Source: Rhodobacteraceae bacterium M385
Lineage (GTDB): Bacteria > Pseudomonadota > Alphaproteobacteria > Rhodobacterales > Rhodobacteraceae
Direction: 5' to 3'
DNA: 64,000 nucleotides
Assembly (NCBI GenBank): GCA_025141835.1
Contig: CP081102.1
Location: forward strand, 868,001-932,000
Of this stretch, positions 17,811 to 25,619 are shown piece by piece. Within the stretch, counting starts at the first letter, position 1; every line of letters starts with the position of its first letter. The notes beneath the pieces are model-generated. The model was not told the DNA's origin. It did no database searches and worked only from the letters and a program-made list of their open reading frames with translations. Made by a program: the position numbers and the translations under genes.

Positions 17811-18374
17811 ATGGTTAACACCGCCGCGTCGATCACCATAAATGAACGCACTGCCGAGATCTTCGGGCCCTTGTTCGAGGGTCGTGATTGTAGCAAATGC
17901 AGCGCCTGTTGTACTCATATGAATGTCGTCTCAGACGACTATAGCAAGCCCGCGGGGCAGCCATGCGCGCATCTGTGTGCTGCTGGGTGTGGAATTTACC
18001 AAACGCGCTTTCCGGTGTGCCACAAATGGTATTGCCTGTGGCGACATATCGAGGCGTTGCCCGATGAGGCCCGACCAGACCGCCTCGGCGCGATCTTGAC
18101 GTTCTCGGAGCCGCCCGAGCCATCGCACTTATTCCGCCGTGCGTTCGTCAACGCGATTCTGTTCGACAAGGCCTGTGCCAGCGCCGGCCCGCTATTTGAC
18201 GAGGTTTTGGCGATGTTTGCAGAAGGCGATTTGCCTGCCTGGGTCAGCGATGGCCCAACGTCGGTCCTGTCCTACCCGCACCCCGACGTGGCGGCCTGTG
18301 CGATGGGCCAGCCCAACGCCGATGTCGCCGTCAGGGTCGAGGCCGCGCGCTGGACCACGGGTTTGCGGACTTAG
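17811..18374 (+). CDS. YkgJ-type cysteine cluster protein
   Basis: A 187-residue soluble protein with the N-terminal Cys-rich pattern of the YkgJ/FliB (CxxCxxCC) family: C27-x2-C30-x2-C33-C34, then QPC, LC, GCGIYQTRFPVCHKWYC, about nine cysteines within 80 residues. Such clusters bind zinc or an iron-sulfur cofactor; the reaction of this subgroup is unknown. The start may be the GTG/ATG cluster at 17811 (MVNTAAS). It is divergent from mreB with a 150-nt gap. Its stop codon overlaps the stop of the convergent broken gene at 18371-18769. Confidence 0.75.
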   Translation: MVNTAASITINERTAEIFGPLFEGRDCSKCSACCTHMNVVSDDYSKPAGQPCAHLCAAGCGIYQTRFPVCHKWYCLWRHIEALPDEARPDRLGAILTFSEPPEPSHLFRRAFVNAILFDKACASAGPLFDEVLAMFAEGDLPAWVSDGPTSVLSYPHPDVAACAMGQPNADVAVRVEAARWTTGLRT

Positions 18375-18769
18375 CGCTGGCAGGTGAAATCACCGCGATA
18401 GACCTGCACGGCGATGTTGCATTGGCGTAGAGCATCACAACAATTCTTGGTCGTTTCAGTCACAAGTGCTGTACCGAACACGCCTGATTGTACCCGCGTA
18501 TTGCGGCTATCGTGTTACTCGATAGTAACTGCGCTTGATTGGATCTCTGCGCGGCTGGCGCAGGATTGCAGTTCCCGCATTATCGGATTGAGGTGCAGAA
18601 ACACGCCGTCGCGCAACTGTCCGACTTCGCCAATGTTCACCCGCTCGCCTGTGGGTGACAGTTCGTAGATGCGGTTCTCTAATGGGCACGATTGCTGCGC
18701 TTGGACGGAGGTGCTTGCGAAAAGCGCGGCAACGGTGCCGAGGCGCACAGCGGTGGGCGATGGAGGCAT
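18371..18769 (-). pseudogene. Small secreted Cys-containing protein gene interrupted by an in-frame TAA
   Basis: From an ATG at 18769 the frame encodes a signal peptide (to about residue 24, SVQAQ) and a mature region, stopping at TAA 18515-18517 after 84 residues (ends SSAVTIE). The same frame then continues for 47 sense codons with protein-like, Cys-rich content (TKNCCDALRQCNIAVQV, then GDFTCQR) to a TAA at 18371-18373, which abuts the convergent gene's stop exactly. The two parts together would make a 132-codon reading frame with five cysteines. The simplest reading is a nonsense mutation (or base-call error) in a small periplasmic protein gene. The 84-residue product may still be made. 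Family not recognised. Confidence 0.6.
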
Positions 18770-18831
18770 TGGAAAATCCTTATATCTCTCAATGTGTCCA
18801 TCTTACGGACGCGCCTTTTGCCTATCCAAAG

Positions 18832-18857
18832 AAAAGGGCGCCCGCTGCTGGGCGCCC
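18832..18857 (-). terminator. Rho-independent terminator of leuA
   Basis: On the minus strand, 25 nt past the leuA stop, GGGCGCCC-(AGCAGC)-GGGCGCCC is followed by TTTTCTTT. The 8-bp GC stem and U-rich tail are the classic form. Confidence 0.85.
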
Positions 18858-18881
18858 GTTGTATTCACATTCTGAACGCGC

Positions 18882-20441
18882 TTAGTCGACGTCTTTATAG
18901 GACACTTCAGCCACGTCGCCGCCAGTCTTGTCCCGACGCACGATCAGACGGTTGAGCGCGTTGACGTAGGCCTTCACGCTGGCAACGACCGTATCGGTAT
19001 CCGCCGATTGGCCCGTCGCAATGCGCCCGTCTTCTTCCACCCGCACGGTCACGGTGGCTTGCGCGTCCATGCCTTCAGTCACGGCGCTCACTTGGTACAG
19101 TTGCAACGCGGCCTCGTTTGGATACACCGCCTTTACCGCGTTGAAGGCCGCGTCCACGGGGCCATCGCCTTGGGCCGTGGCCTGCTTGTCTTCATCGCCC
19201 ACGCGAAGGGATAATTCCGCCGTCTGAGGCGCCTCGGTGCCGCAGACAACGCGCAGGAAGTTAACCTCTAGATGTCCGTCGCCGTCGCTGCCCGCGTCGG
19301 TGACCAGCGCGATCAAATCATCATCGAAGACCTCTTTCTTGCGGTCAGCCAGCGCTTTGAACCGCACGAACAGGTCGTTCAGCTGGTTGTCGGCCAGATC
19401 AAAGCCCAAGTCCTTCAACTTGGACCGCAACGCCGCCCGACCCGAGTGTTTGCCCATGACGATGTTCGTCTCGACCAGACCCACATCTTCGGGACGCATG
19501 ATCTCGAACGTATCGGCGCTTTTCAGCATCCCGTCTTGGTGGATGCCGCTTTCGTGGGCGAAGGCGTTCTTGCCGACGATGGCCTTGTTTGGCTGTACGT
19601 TGAAGCCCGAAACCGTCGCCACGCGGCGGCTGAGGTGCATGATCTTGGTCGAGTCGATCTTGGTGGTGTAGGGAAGGATGTCGTGGCGGGTTTTCATCGC
19701 CATCACGACCTCTTCCAAGGCGGTATTCCCTGCGCGTTCGCCCAAGCCATTGATCGTACACTCAATCTGGCGCGCGCCGCCTGCAACGGCGGCAAGGCTG
19801 TTGGCGGTCGCCATGCCCAGATCGTTGTGGCAGTGGGTGGCAAAGATGACTTCATCGGCGCCGGGCACTTCGGCAATCAGGCGGCGGATCAGATCGGCGC
19901 TTTCCTCGGGCGCGGTGTAGCCCACGGTATCGGGGATGTTGATCGTGGTAGCCCCTGCACGGATCGCGATTTCCACAGTGCGGGCCAGAAAATCCCACTC
20001 GGTCCGTGTGGCATCCATCGGAGACCACTGCACGTTTTCGCACAGATTGCGCGCGTGGGTGACGGTTTCGTGGATCTTGTCGGCCATCTCGTCCATCGTC
20101 AGGTTCGGGATCGCCCGGTGCTGAGGCGAGGTGCCGATAAACGTATGGATACGTGGCGAATTGGCGTGTTTCACCGCTTCCCAGCAGCGGTCAATGTCCT
20201 TGAAGTTCGCCCGTGCCAAGCCGCAAATCGTTGAATTGACCGAGTTCTTCGCAATCTCGGACACGGCGTTGAAGTCGCCTTCGCTGGCAATCGGGAACCC
20301 GGCCTCGATAATATCGACGCCCATGTCGTCGAGCAGGCCGGCAATCTCCAGCTTCTCATCATGGCTCATGGTGGCACCGGGCGATTGCTCGCCGTCGCGC
20401 AGGGTGGTGTCAAAAATCAGGACGCGGTTTTCGTTGGTCAT
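18882..20441 (-). CDS. leuA: 2-isopropylmalate synthase
   Basis: A 519-residue first committed enzyme of leucine synthesis, condensing acetyl-CoA with 2-oxoisovalerate. The N-terminal TIM barrel carries LIFDTTLRDGEQSPG, the metal-binding HCHNDLGMATANSLAA, and NGLGERAGNTALEEVVMAM. The C-terminal third is the LeuA allosteric dimer domain where leucine inhibits. The ATG at 20441 is preceded by AAGGAAA. The frame extends further upstream but without family similarity. The untranslated leader holds a Leu-rich leader peptide and complementary segments that can mask this gene's ribosome site, so expression is probably tuned by leucine supply. Confidence 0.97.
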   Translation of the reverse strand: MTNENRVLIFDTTLRDGEQSPGATMSHDEKLEIAGLLDDMGVDIIEAGFPIASEGDFNAVSEIAKNSVNSTICGLARANFKDIDRCWEAVKHANSPRIHTFIGTSPQHRAIPNLTMDEMADKIHETVTHARNLCENVQWSPMDATRTEWDFLARTVEIAIRAGATTINIPDTVGYTAPEESADLIRRLIAEVPGADEVIFATHCHNDLGMATANSLAAVAGGARQIECTINGLGERAGNTALEEVVMAMKTRHDILPYTTKIDSTKIMHLSRRVATVSGFNVQPNKAIVGKNAFAHESGIHQDGMLKSADTFEIMRPEDVGLVETNIVMGKHSGRAALRSKLKDLGFDLADNQLNDLFVRFKALADRKKEVFDDDLIALVTDAGSDGDGHLEVNFLRVVCGTEAPQTAELSLRVGDEDKQATAQGDGPVDAAFNAVKAVYPNEAALQLYQVSAVTEGMDAQATVTVRVEEDGRIATGQSADTDTVVASVKAYVNALNRLIVRRDKTGGDVAEVSYKDVD

Positions 20442-20451
20442 ATTATCGGTT

Positions 20452-20535
20452 TCCTTAGCATGTGTGGTGGTGTCTCCGGCGCGGTTTCCCCTCTGAGCGG
20501 TCGCGCCAAAAGGCACGCTCAGAGGCGGCTAAGGA
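20452..20535 (-). promoter_or_regulatory. Attenuator-like RNA structure masking the leuA ribosome-binding site
   Basis: In the leuA mRNA, a perfect 10-bp hairpin (CCTCTGAGCG with CGCTCAGAGG, 20516-20525 and 20490-20499) spans the leader stop codon. Just outside it, TCCTTAGC (20528-20535, inside the Leu codon run) is exactly complementary to GCTAAGGA (20452-20459), which contains the leuA Shine-Dalgarno. No U-tract follows either stem, so a translational switch fits better than a terminator. Confidence 0.6.
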
Positions 20536-20602
20536 GGAGGAGACCAAGCAGCGCAGACGGCAGCGAGGCCGTCGGAATAATGATATGTGGGCGCGTGGTC
20601 AT
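20519..20602 (-). CDS. leuL: leuA leader peptide (27 residues, Leu-rich)
   Basis: An ATG at 20602 opens a 27-codon frame containing HIII and ending ALLGLLLLSRL, with eight leucines, five of them in the last ten residues. The codons are CTG, CTT, CTC, CTC, CTC, CTT and CTC near the end, followed by TGA. The stop lies 78 nt upstream of leuA. No Shine-Dalgarno is evident before the ATG. A possible promoter (TTTTCA, 16-nt spacer, TATTGT) would start transcription at or near the ATG itself, so translation may be leaderless. Stalling at the Leu run would sequester the anti-Shine-Dalgarno segment and free leuA. The symbol is used by analogy with known leu leader peptides. Confidence 0.7.
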   Translation of the reverse strand: MTTRPHIIIPTASLPSALLGLLLLSRL

Positions 20603-20696
20603 TGGCGCAGACAATACTGATCCCGCGCCGCTTGAAAACCCTAAAATTGACCGCGCGACGTTTGACCCGGTGCGACCGCCCGCTAGCTTCAGCAAT

Positions 20697-21356
20697 ATGA
20701 TGAAAGCTCTGGTTATAGGAGCCTCCGGCGGGATCGGGCGGGCCATGGTAGATGAAATGCGCGCGCGCGGCGGCGATGTGACGTCTCTGTCACGGCGCGG
20801 TGAAGGCCTGGATGTGAGCGATGCGCATAGCGTGGACCATGTGCTCGGTGGGCTAGATGGGCCGTTTCAAACGGTCTTTGTGGCCACCGGTATTCTGGCG
20901 CCGGAGGGGGCCACGCCCGAAAAGCAACTAAGCGCCATCAATGCAGACACCATGGCCCGTGTCTTTGCGGTGAACACGATCGGCACCGCCAATATCCTGC
21001 GGCACTTGCCCCGTCTTTTGCCGCGAAAAGGGCGCTCGGTCACGGCGATCCTGACGGCGCGGGTCGGTTCGATTTCCGATAACAAGATTGGTGGGTGGCA
21101 TAGCTACCGCGCCTCCAAGGCGGCGGCCAATATGCTGATCCGCGGCGCGGCGATCGAACTGGCGCGCACCCACAAGGACGCCATCGTCACCGCCATGCAC
21201 CCCGGCACGGTCGCCACGCCCTTTACGGCGCATTATGCGGCGACCCACAAGACCACCCCCGCCGACGCGACGGCTGCCATGCTCTGCGATGTGATGGAGG
21301 GGGCGACGCGAACGGGCGTGTTTGTGGATTACTCGGGCACTGAGATCCCTTGGTAA
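20697..21356 (+). CDS. Short-chain dehydrogenase/reductase (C-factor-like)
   Basis: A 219-residue Rossmann-fold oxidoreductase. The N-terminal cofactor motif is VIGASGGIGRAM, the structural VNTIGTANI is present, the catalytic Ser lies in ARVGSIS, and the YRASKAA motif supplies Tyr and Lys. The carboxy-terminal HPGTVATPF is typical of the small CsgA/C-factor-type SDRs. The substrate cannot be read from sequence. Adjacent ATGs at 20697 and 20700 are equivalent starts. It is transcribed divergently from leuA. Confidence 0.85.
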   Translation: MMKALVIGASGGIGRAMVDEMRARGGDVTSLSRRGEGLDVSDAHSVDHVLGGLDGPFQTVFVATGILAPEGATPEKQLSAINADTMARVFAVNTIGTANILRHLPRLLPRKGRSVTAILTARVGSISDNKIGGWHSYRASKAAANMLIRGAAIELARTHKDAIVTAMHPGTVATPFTAHYAATHKTTPADATAAMLCDVMEGATRTGVFVDYSGTEIPW

Positions 21357-21434
21357 AAGGGCGGCACGTCCAGCGTTTCTGAGACCGTGTTCCATGTGCT
21401 AGGCTGCGTTTGAGTTAGCGGAGGGCTTAGGCAA

Positions 21435-21863
21435 ATGGCCGAGAACAAGACAAAAGCTACGGGCGCTGATGTAGGTACTTTTATCGACGCTGTCGAACAT
21501 CCCACTCGCCGCGCCGATGCCCAAGCTCTCGACGCGTTGTTTCGCCGAGTGACAGGGTTTGAGCCGCGCATGTGGGGACCTACGATCATTGGCTATGGCC
21601 GCTACGATTACACCTATAAGTCTGGTCGGTCCGGTTCCTCTCTGGCGACGGGGTTCAGCCCGCGCAAGGCCAACCTGTCGATCTATATCATGCCCGGTTA
21701 CGCGGATTTCGGGGACCTGCTAGCGCGGTTGGGCAAGCATAAGAAGGGCGCATCGTGCCTGTATGTGAACAAGCTGGCGGATATTGATCTGAGCGTGCTG
21801 GAAGAGATTATCAGGGCGGGGTTACAGGACTTGGACGGTATTTGGCCCGTGAAACCTGCGTGA
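21435..21863 (+). CDS. DUF1801 domain protein
   Basis: A 142-residue soluble protein. The central region, MWGPTIIGYGRYDYTYKSGRSG followed by GFSPRKANLSIYIMPG and the Lys-rich HKKGASCLYVNKLADID, is the hallmark of the DUF1801 (YdhG/YjhX-related) fold. Function is uncharacterised in the family. It stands 78 nt after the SDR gene on the same strand and is convergent with the histidine kinase gene. Confidence 0.8.
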   Translation: MAENKTKATGADVGTFIDAVEHPTRRADAQALDALFRRVTGFEPRMWGPTIIGYGRYDYTYKSGRSGSSLATGFSPRKANLSIYIMPGYADFGDLLARLGKHKKGASCLYVNKLADIDLSVLEEIIRAGLQDLDGIWPVKPA

Positions 21864-21908
21864 TTGGCGCAAGGGACGACACGGCGCGAGGCTCAAGGCT
21901 GGAGGCGG

Positions 21909-23069
21909 CTACAGGCCAAGCACGGCGACAGGGGTGTCGGGCACAGGCGGCCCGACAACAGGCGAGGGGTGCGCAAGGATGCGCCCCGGCAACACGATCC
22001 GAAACCGCGCCCCGGACATATCTTCGTCCATATCGGGTTTCAAAACCTCAAACGCACCGCCCCGGCTGGTGACGAGCTTGGCAATCGCGCGTAGCCCAAA
22101 GCCGTGGGCACCGCTTCGCTCTTCTCCTTTCTGGGTGAGATATTGCAACGTCGTCCCTTCGGGCAGACCCGGCCCATCGTCGGCAATGTCGATGTGAACG
22201 ATCCCCCGTGGGGCATCATCCGACAGCGCCACGGTGATGTGATGGTCGCAGTAGCGTGCCGCATTGGACATCAGGTTGCGCAGCGCCATTTGGACCAACA
22301 CTTCGTCACATTCCACATGGGCCTTCGGCGCTTCGATGGCCAAGACCTTCTCGGGGTCCACCATTGCGGCAATATCGGCGCAGAGGCGGCCCAGATCGAC
22401 GGCTTTATGGGGGGGCGTTTCCCGCTCCAATGTTCGGGCGCGTTCCAATGTCGCGGTGATCTGCGTCAGCGCTTCGTCCACCGTGTTGGAGGCTAGGCGC
22501 AGAAGTTCGGATTTGCCGTCGCCGAAGTCGTTAAAATCCTCCAACACCAATTCTATCAAGCTCGAAACGGTGGCCAGAGGGCTGCGGGCGTCATGGGCGG
22601 CCATCGTGGTGAACAGGCGCATTTCATCGAAGCGTTCGGCCATATCTGCCAGAGCCTCAGCCGCGGCGAATTCCCTTTCCTTGGCGTCCGTGATCGGGGC
22701 GGTCACCCCCAAAACGACCTTCCCGTCAAAGCCATGGGGCTTGGACAGCGTCGTTTGCCACCAAGTCTCTTTCCCGTCCAACATCGCGCATCCTTCGTAG
22801 GAAATCGGCGCTTGCCCGGTCAGACATTGACGAATGTTTGTCTCCAGCCTTTCGGCCATCCGAGGAGGAAACCTTTCCAACGGAGAGTTGCCGATAAACT
22901 CGGCAAAGGGCATGTCGGTGACACGGGTAAGTGCGGCATTAGCATGGACAAATTCCAAACGGTCGCCCGGGCGCAGCGCAATGACGCACATCGGCACATC
23001 AATGCCGTCTACCCACGCGATAAGCCGCTCCATCGCATCGACGGTGTCAAAAGTCTCTTGCCTAGCCAT
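21909..23069 (-). CDS. PAS-domain sensor histidine kinase
   Basis: A 386-residue kinase with no membrane segment, so it is probably cytosolic. A PAS-like domain lies at about 20-130 (VIALRPGDRLEFVHANAALTRVT). The H-box is MAAHDARSPLATVSSLIEL with the phospho-acceptor His159. The ATPase domain has an N-box LRNLMSNAARY, G1 DDGPGLP and G2 GAHGFGLRAIAKL. Start 23069 has AAAGGGG at the right distance. No response regulator is adjacent, making it an orphan kinase. The signal is unknown. Confidence 0.88.
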   Translation of the reverse strand: MARQETFDTVDAMERLIAWVDGIDVPMCVIALRPGDRLEFVHANAALTRVTDMPFAEFIGNSPLERFPPRMAERLETNIRQCLTGQAPISYEGCAMLDGKETWWQTTLSKPHGFDGKVVLGVTAPITDAKEREFAAAEALADMAERFDEMRLFTTMAAHDARSPLATVSSLIELVLEDFNDFGDGKSELLRLASNTVDEALTQITATLERARTLERETPPHKAVDLGRLCADIAAMVDPEKVLAIEAPKAHVECDEVLVQMALRNLMSNAARYCDHHITVALSDDAPRGIVHIDIADDGPGLPEGTTLQYLTQKGEERSGAHGFGLRAIAKLVTSRGGAFEVLKPDMDEDMSGARFRIVLPGRILAHPSPVVGPPVPDTPVAVLGL

Positions 23070-23165
23070 CTGGGCCCCTTTGCAGTTTGGTCCCACGCTA
23101 GGATTTGCCAGAAGTGTATTAACAAATGGTTGCGAAATGAGAGGCCGTGCCGACGTGGCCGAGGA

Positions 23166-23567
23166 TCACTCCCACCAGCGATCAACCGAGGCGATATCGG
23201 CGTCGGACCAGCCGAAGTGATGGGCAAATTCGTGCACCAGCACATGGGTCACAAGTTCGGCCAAGGTAACGTTCCCCCGGTCCACCCATTCATCCAGAAT
23301 GGCCCGGCGAAACAGCCAGATCGTATCAGGCCGCTCGGGCATATCCAGCACCGATTTCTGGGTCATCGGGATGCCATCATATAGCCCGGTCAGCTCATAT
23401 GGGTCTTCCATGCCCAGATCGGTCAGCATCTGCACATCGGCCACGTCTTCGACCATAATCACCACATCTCGGGCAGGTCCGGCCCAGGGCGGTTCCAAGG
23501 CGTCGCGGGCGGCATGGGCCAACGCTTCAATCGTCGCGAGGTCGGGGGCGGTAAGATCGGCACTCAT
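23166..23567 (-). CDS. Zincin-like metallopeptidase family protein
   Basis: A 133-residue protein with HEFAHHFGWSDADI near the C-terminus, i.e. HExxHxxxxxD, the zinc-ligand pattern of the DUF1025/zincin-like metallopeptidase family (Glu is the presumed general base). It has no signal peptide, so it is cytosolic. Physiological substrates of this family are not established. The start at 23567 follows GGGGGG and is preferred to an in-frame start at 23630 that would run into the gltX upstream region. It is divergent from gltX. Confidence 0.85.
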   Translation of the reverse strand: MSADLTAPDLATIEALAHAARDALEPPWAGPARDVVIMVEDVADVQMLTDLGMEDPYELTGLYDGIPMTQKSVLDMPERPDTIWLFRRAILDEWVDRGNVTLAELVTHVLVHEFAHHFGWSDADIASVDRWWE

Positions 23568-23650
23568 CCCCCCGATATGGACAAATCTGGATACACATGA
23601 AAGAGGAAGGCCCGCATTCCTTGCCCGCATTTGCCTGAAAGGCTGGTCCT

Positions 23651-24976
23651 ATGTCCGTCGTCACTCGGTTCGCCCCGTCCCCCACCGGTTTCCTGCATGT
23701 GGGAAACCTGCGCACAGCGTTGTTCAATTTCCTGATCGCGCGCAAAGCTGGTGGAGAGTTCATTCTGCGCCTCGATGATACAGACCCGGAACGCTCCACC
23801 CAGGAATTTGCCGACGGTATCCAAGAGGATCTGGAATGGCTGGGTCTGACGTGGGACCGGATCGAGAAGCAGTCGGACCGCTTTGATCGCTACGCCGCGG
23901 CGGCTGATGAACTGCGCGAAAAGGGGCGGTTTTATGAGGCATGGGAAACGCCGACAGAACTGGACCTGAAGCGTAAGAAGCAACTGAATATGCATCTGCC
24001 CCCGGTCTATGACCGTGCCGCTTTGGCCCTGTCCGATGACGAGAAAGCGGCCCTGCGGGCCGAGCGTGGCCAAGGCGTCTGGCGCTTCAAGCTGGATCAA
24101 GAGCGGATCGAATGGAACGACGGCATTCTGGGCGACCTGTCGATTGACGCGGCCTCCGTGTCTGATCCGGTGCTGATCCGGGCCGATGGGCAGGTGCTTT
24201 ATACCATCGCCTCGGTGGTGGATGACACGGATATGGGCGTGACCCACGTGGTGCGCGGCTCGGACCACGTGACCAACACGGCGACGCAAATCCAGATCAT
24301 GGAGGCGCTTGGCAAGACCGCGCCCGCTTTCGCCCACCATTCGCTGCTGACCGGCCCACAGGGAGAGGCGCTGTCGAAACGCCTTGGCACCTTGGCGCTG
24401 CGTGATCTGCGCGAAGCGGGGATGGAGCCCATGGCGCTGTTATCGCATATGGCGCGGATCGGCTCTTCCCAGCCGATTGAGCTGGCGGGCTCAGTGGATG
24501 AATTGGCGGAAGGGTTCGATTTGAACCACTTCGGCTCTGCCCCCACCAAGTTCGATGTGGAAGACCTTTGGCCGCTGACCGCAAGCGTGCTGCACGACAC
24601 CCCGTTTGAGGACGTGGCCGATGAAGTCGCGGCCCTTGGGGTGCCCGCAGATATCGCGCCGGCCTTCTGGGACGTGGCCCGTGCCAATATCGGCAAACGC
24701 TCCGAGACCGCCGACTGGTGGGCGCTGTTCCGCGACGGGGCAACGCCGCTTGTTGATGACGAAGACCAAGCCTTCATCGAGGAAGCCTTCGCGATGCTGC
24801 CAGAGCTGCCCTACGACGAGACCACCTGGGGCAACTGGACCTCTGCCGTGAAAGAGGCCACGGGCCGCAAAGGTAAGGGCCTGTTCATGCCCCTGCGCAA
24901 AGCGGTGACAGGGCGCGAGAAGGGGCCAGAGATGGCGGGCGTCATGCGGTTGATGCAGGTGAAGCCATCCCTTTGA
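23651..24976 (+). CDS. gltX: Glutamate--tRNA ligase
   Basis: A 441-residue class I aminoacyl-tRNA synthetase charging tRNA-Glu (and possibly tRNA-Gln where no GlnRS exists). The HIGH-equivalent HVGN is at 16-19 after RFAPSPTGFL, the KMSKS-equivalent LSKRLG is near 240, and LDDTDPERS is also typical. The C-terminal anticodon region is present. Alphaproteobacteria often carry two GltX paralogues; whether this is the only one cannot be seen here. No partner gene is adjacent. Confidence 0.95.
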   Translation: MSVVTRFAPSPTGFLHVGNLRTALFNFLIARKAGGEFILRLDDTDPERSTQEFADGIQEDLEWLGLTWDRIEKQSDRFDRYAAAADELREKGRFYEAWETPTELDLKRKKQLNMHLPPVYDRAALALSDDEKAALRAERGQGVWRFKLDQERIEWNDGILGDLSIDAASVSDPVLIRADGQVLYTIASVVDDTDMGVTHVVRGSDHVTNTATQIQIMEALGKTAPAFAHHSLLTGPQGEALSKRLGTLALRDLREAGMEPMALLSHMARIGSSQPIELAGSVDELAEGFDLNHFGSAPTKFDVEDLWPLTASVLHDTPFEDVADEVAALGVPADIAPAFWDVARANIGKRSETADWWALFRDGATPLVDDEDQAFIEEAFAMLPELPYDETTWGNWTSAVKEATGRKGKGLFMPLRKAVTGREKGPEMAGVMRLMQVKPSL

Positions 24977-25064
24977 TCCGATGTTCTGATCCGTCGTTGT
25001 GACCGTCAGAACTTAGGTGTTTCGCCGCGTGCTCGGCCTTCGGCCTGTGCGCGCGAGCGACCGG

Positions 25065-25090
25065 GCGCCCTCGGCCAAGGCCGAGGGCGC
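25065..25090. repeat. Perfect 26-nt palindrome
   Basis: GCGCCCTCGGCC-AA-GGCCGAGGGCGC, 12-nt arms with a 2-nt centre, lies between gltX and the lectin gene. A smaller GGCCTTCGGCC hairpin lies just upstream. No T-run follows, so it is not a standard terminator. Confidence 0.6.
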
Positions 25091-25195
25091 GGTGGCGCAA
25101 TGACGAAAGCGTGAATTGCGGGAAAGCCGGGGGGCTCTTTCTCTGCGCAAATGTCCTATGATCGAAGTCATTAAACACCTTCGGAGACTTTTTTC

Positions 25196-25561
25196 ATGAC
25201 ACGTATTTTTCTTCTGATCGCCGCTGCCGCATTGGTTTCGCCCACACTCGCCTCCGCTCAGGAGGCTATCGAGGCCGGTCCAATCTGGAACCAAGGCCAT
25301 GCTGACCAGGTTTGTCCTGCCGTCGCCGCCTCTCACGGGGGGACCTGGACGGGCCATTGGTGGACAACAGTGGCAGGGCAGATGTCGGTTTGTCAGGTTA
25401 GTTTGGCCGCGCCCACCCGTGCGGTCGAAGCAGGGCCAATCTGGAACCAAGGCCACGCCGACCAAGTCTGCCCCGCGGTCGCGGCCTCCCATGGGGGCAC
25501 ATGGACAGGCCAATGGTGGACCACCGTCGCCTCGGAGATGTCGGTCTGTGAAATCCGCTAA
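25196..25561 (+). CDS. Secreted two-repeat lectin of the MVL (mannan-binding) family
   Basis: A 121-residue exported protein. The signal peptide is residues 1-21 (ASA). It is followed by two near-identical repeats of about 42 residues (27-68 and 79-120, period 52). Each has GPIWNQGHADQVCP, then AVAASHGGTWTG, then WWTTV and MSVC. This repeat matches the cyanobacterial Microcystis viridis lectin (GPLWSNAEAQ, then IAAAHQGNFTGQW, then MSV), which binds oligomannose. Unlike that lectin as I remember it, each repeat here has two cysteines, probably an intra-repeat disulfide. CGGAGAC precedes the ATG. The ligand is inferred. Confidence 0.8.
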   Translation: MTRIFLLIAAAALVSPTLASAQEAIEAGPIWNQGHADQVCPAVAASHGGTWTGHWWTTVAGQMSVCQVSLAAPTRAVEAGPIWNQGHADQVCPAVAASHGGTWTGQWWTTVASEMSVCEIR

Positions 25562-25619
25562 AGTGGGGCTCCCGCAGATTTGAGTGGCACAGGCGCGGCC
25601 CTCGTGGCACGACAGTTCT

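Noticed and set aside
18515..18517. Selenocysteine or programmed readthrough at the in-frame stop
   Set aside because: The codon is TAA, not TGA, and no supporting structure beyond a weak 6-bp hairpin is seen; mutation or sequencing error is simpler.
20519..20746. A 75-codon version of the leuA leader frame
   Set aside because: The upstream 48 codons overlap the divergent SDR start region and the presumed promoter; the ATG at 20602 gives a compact leader of normal size.
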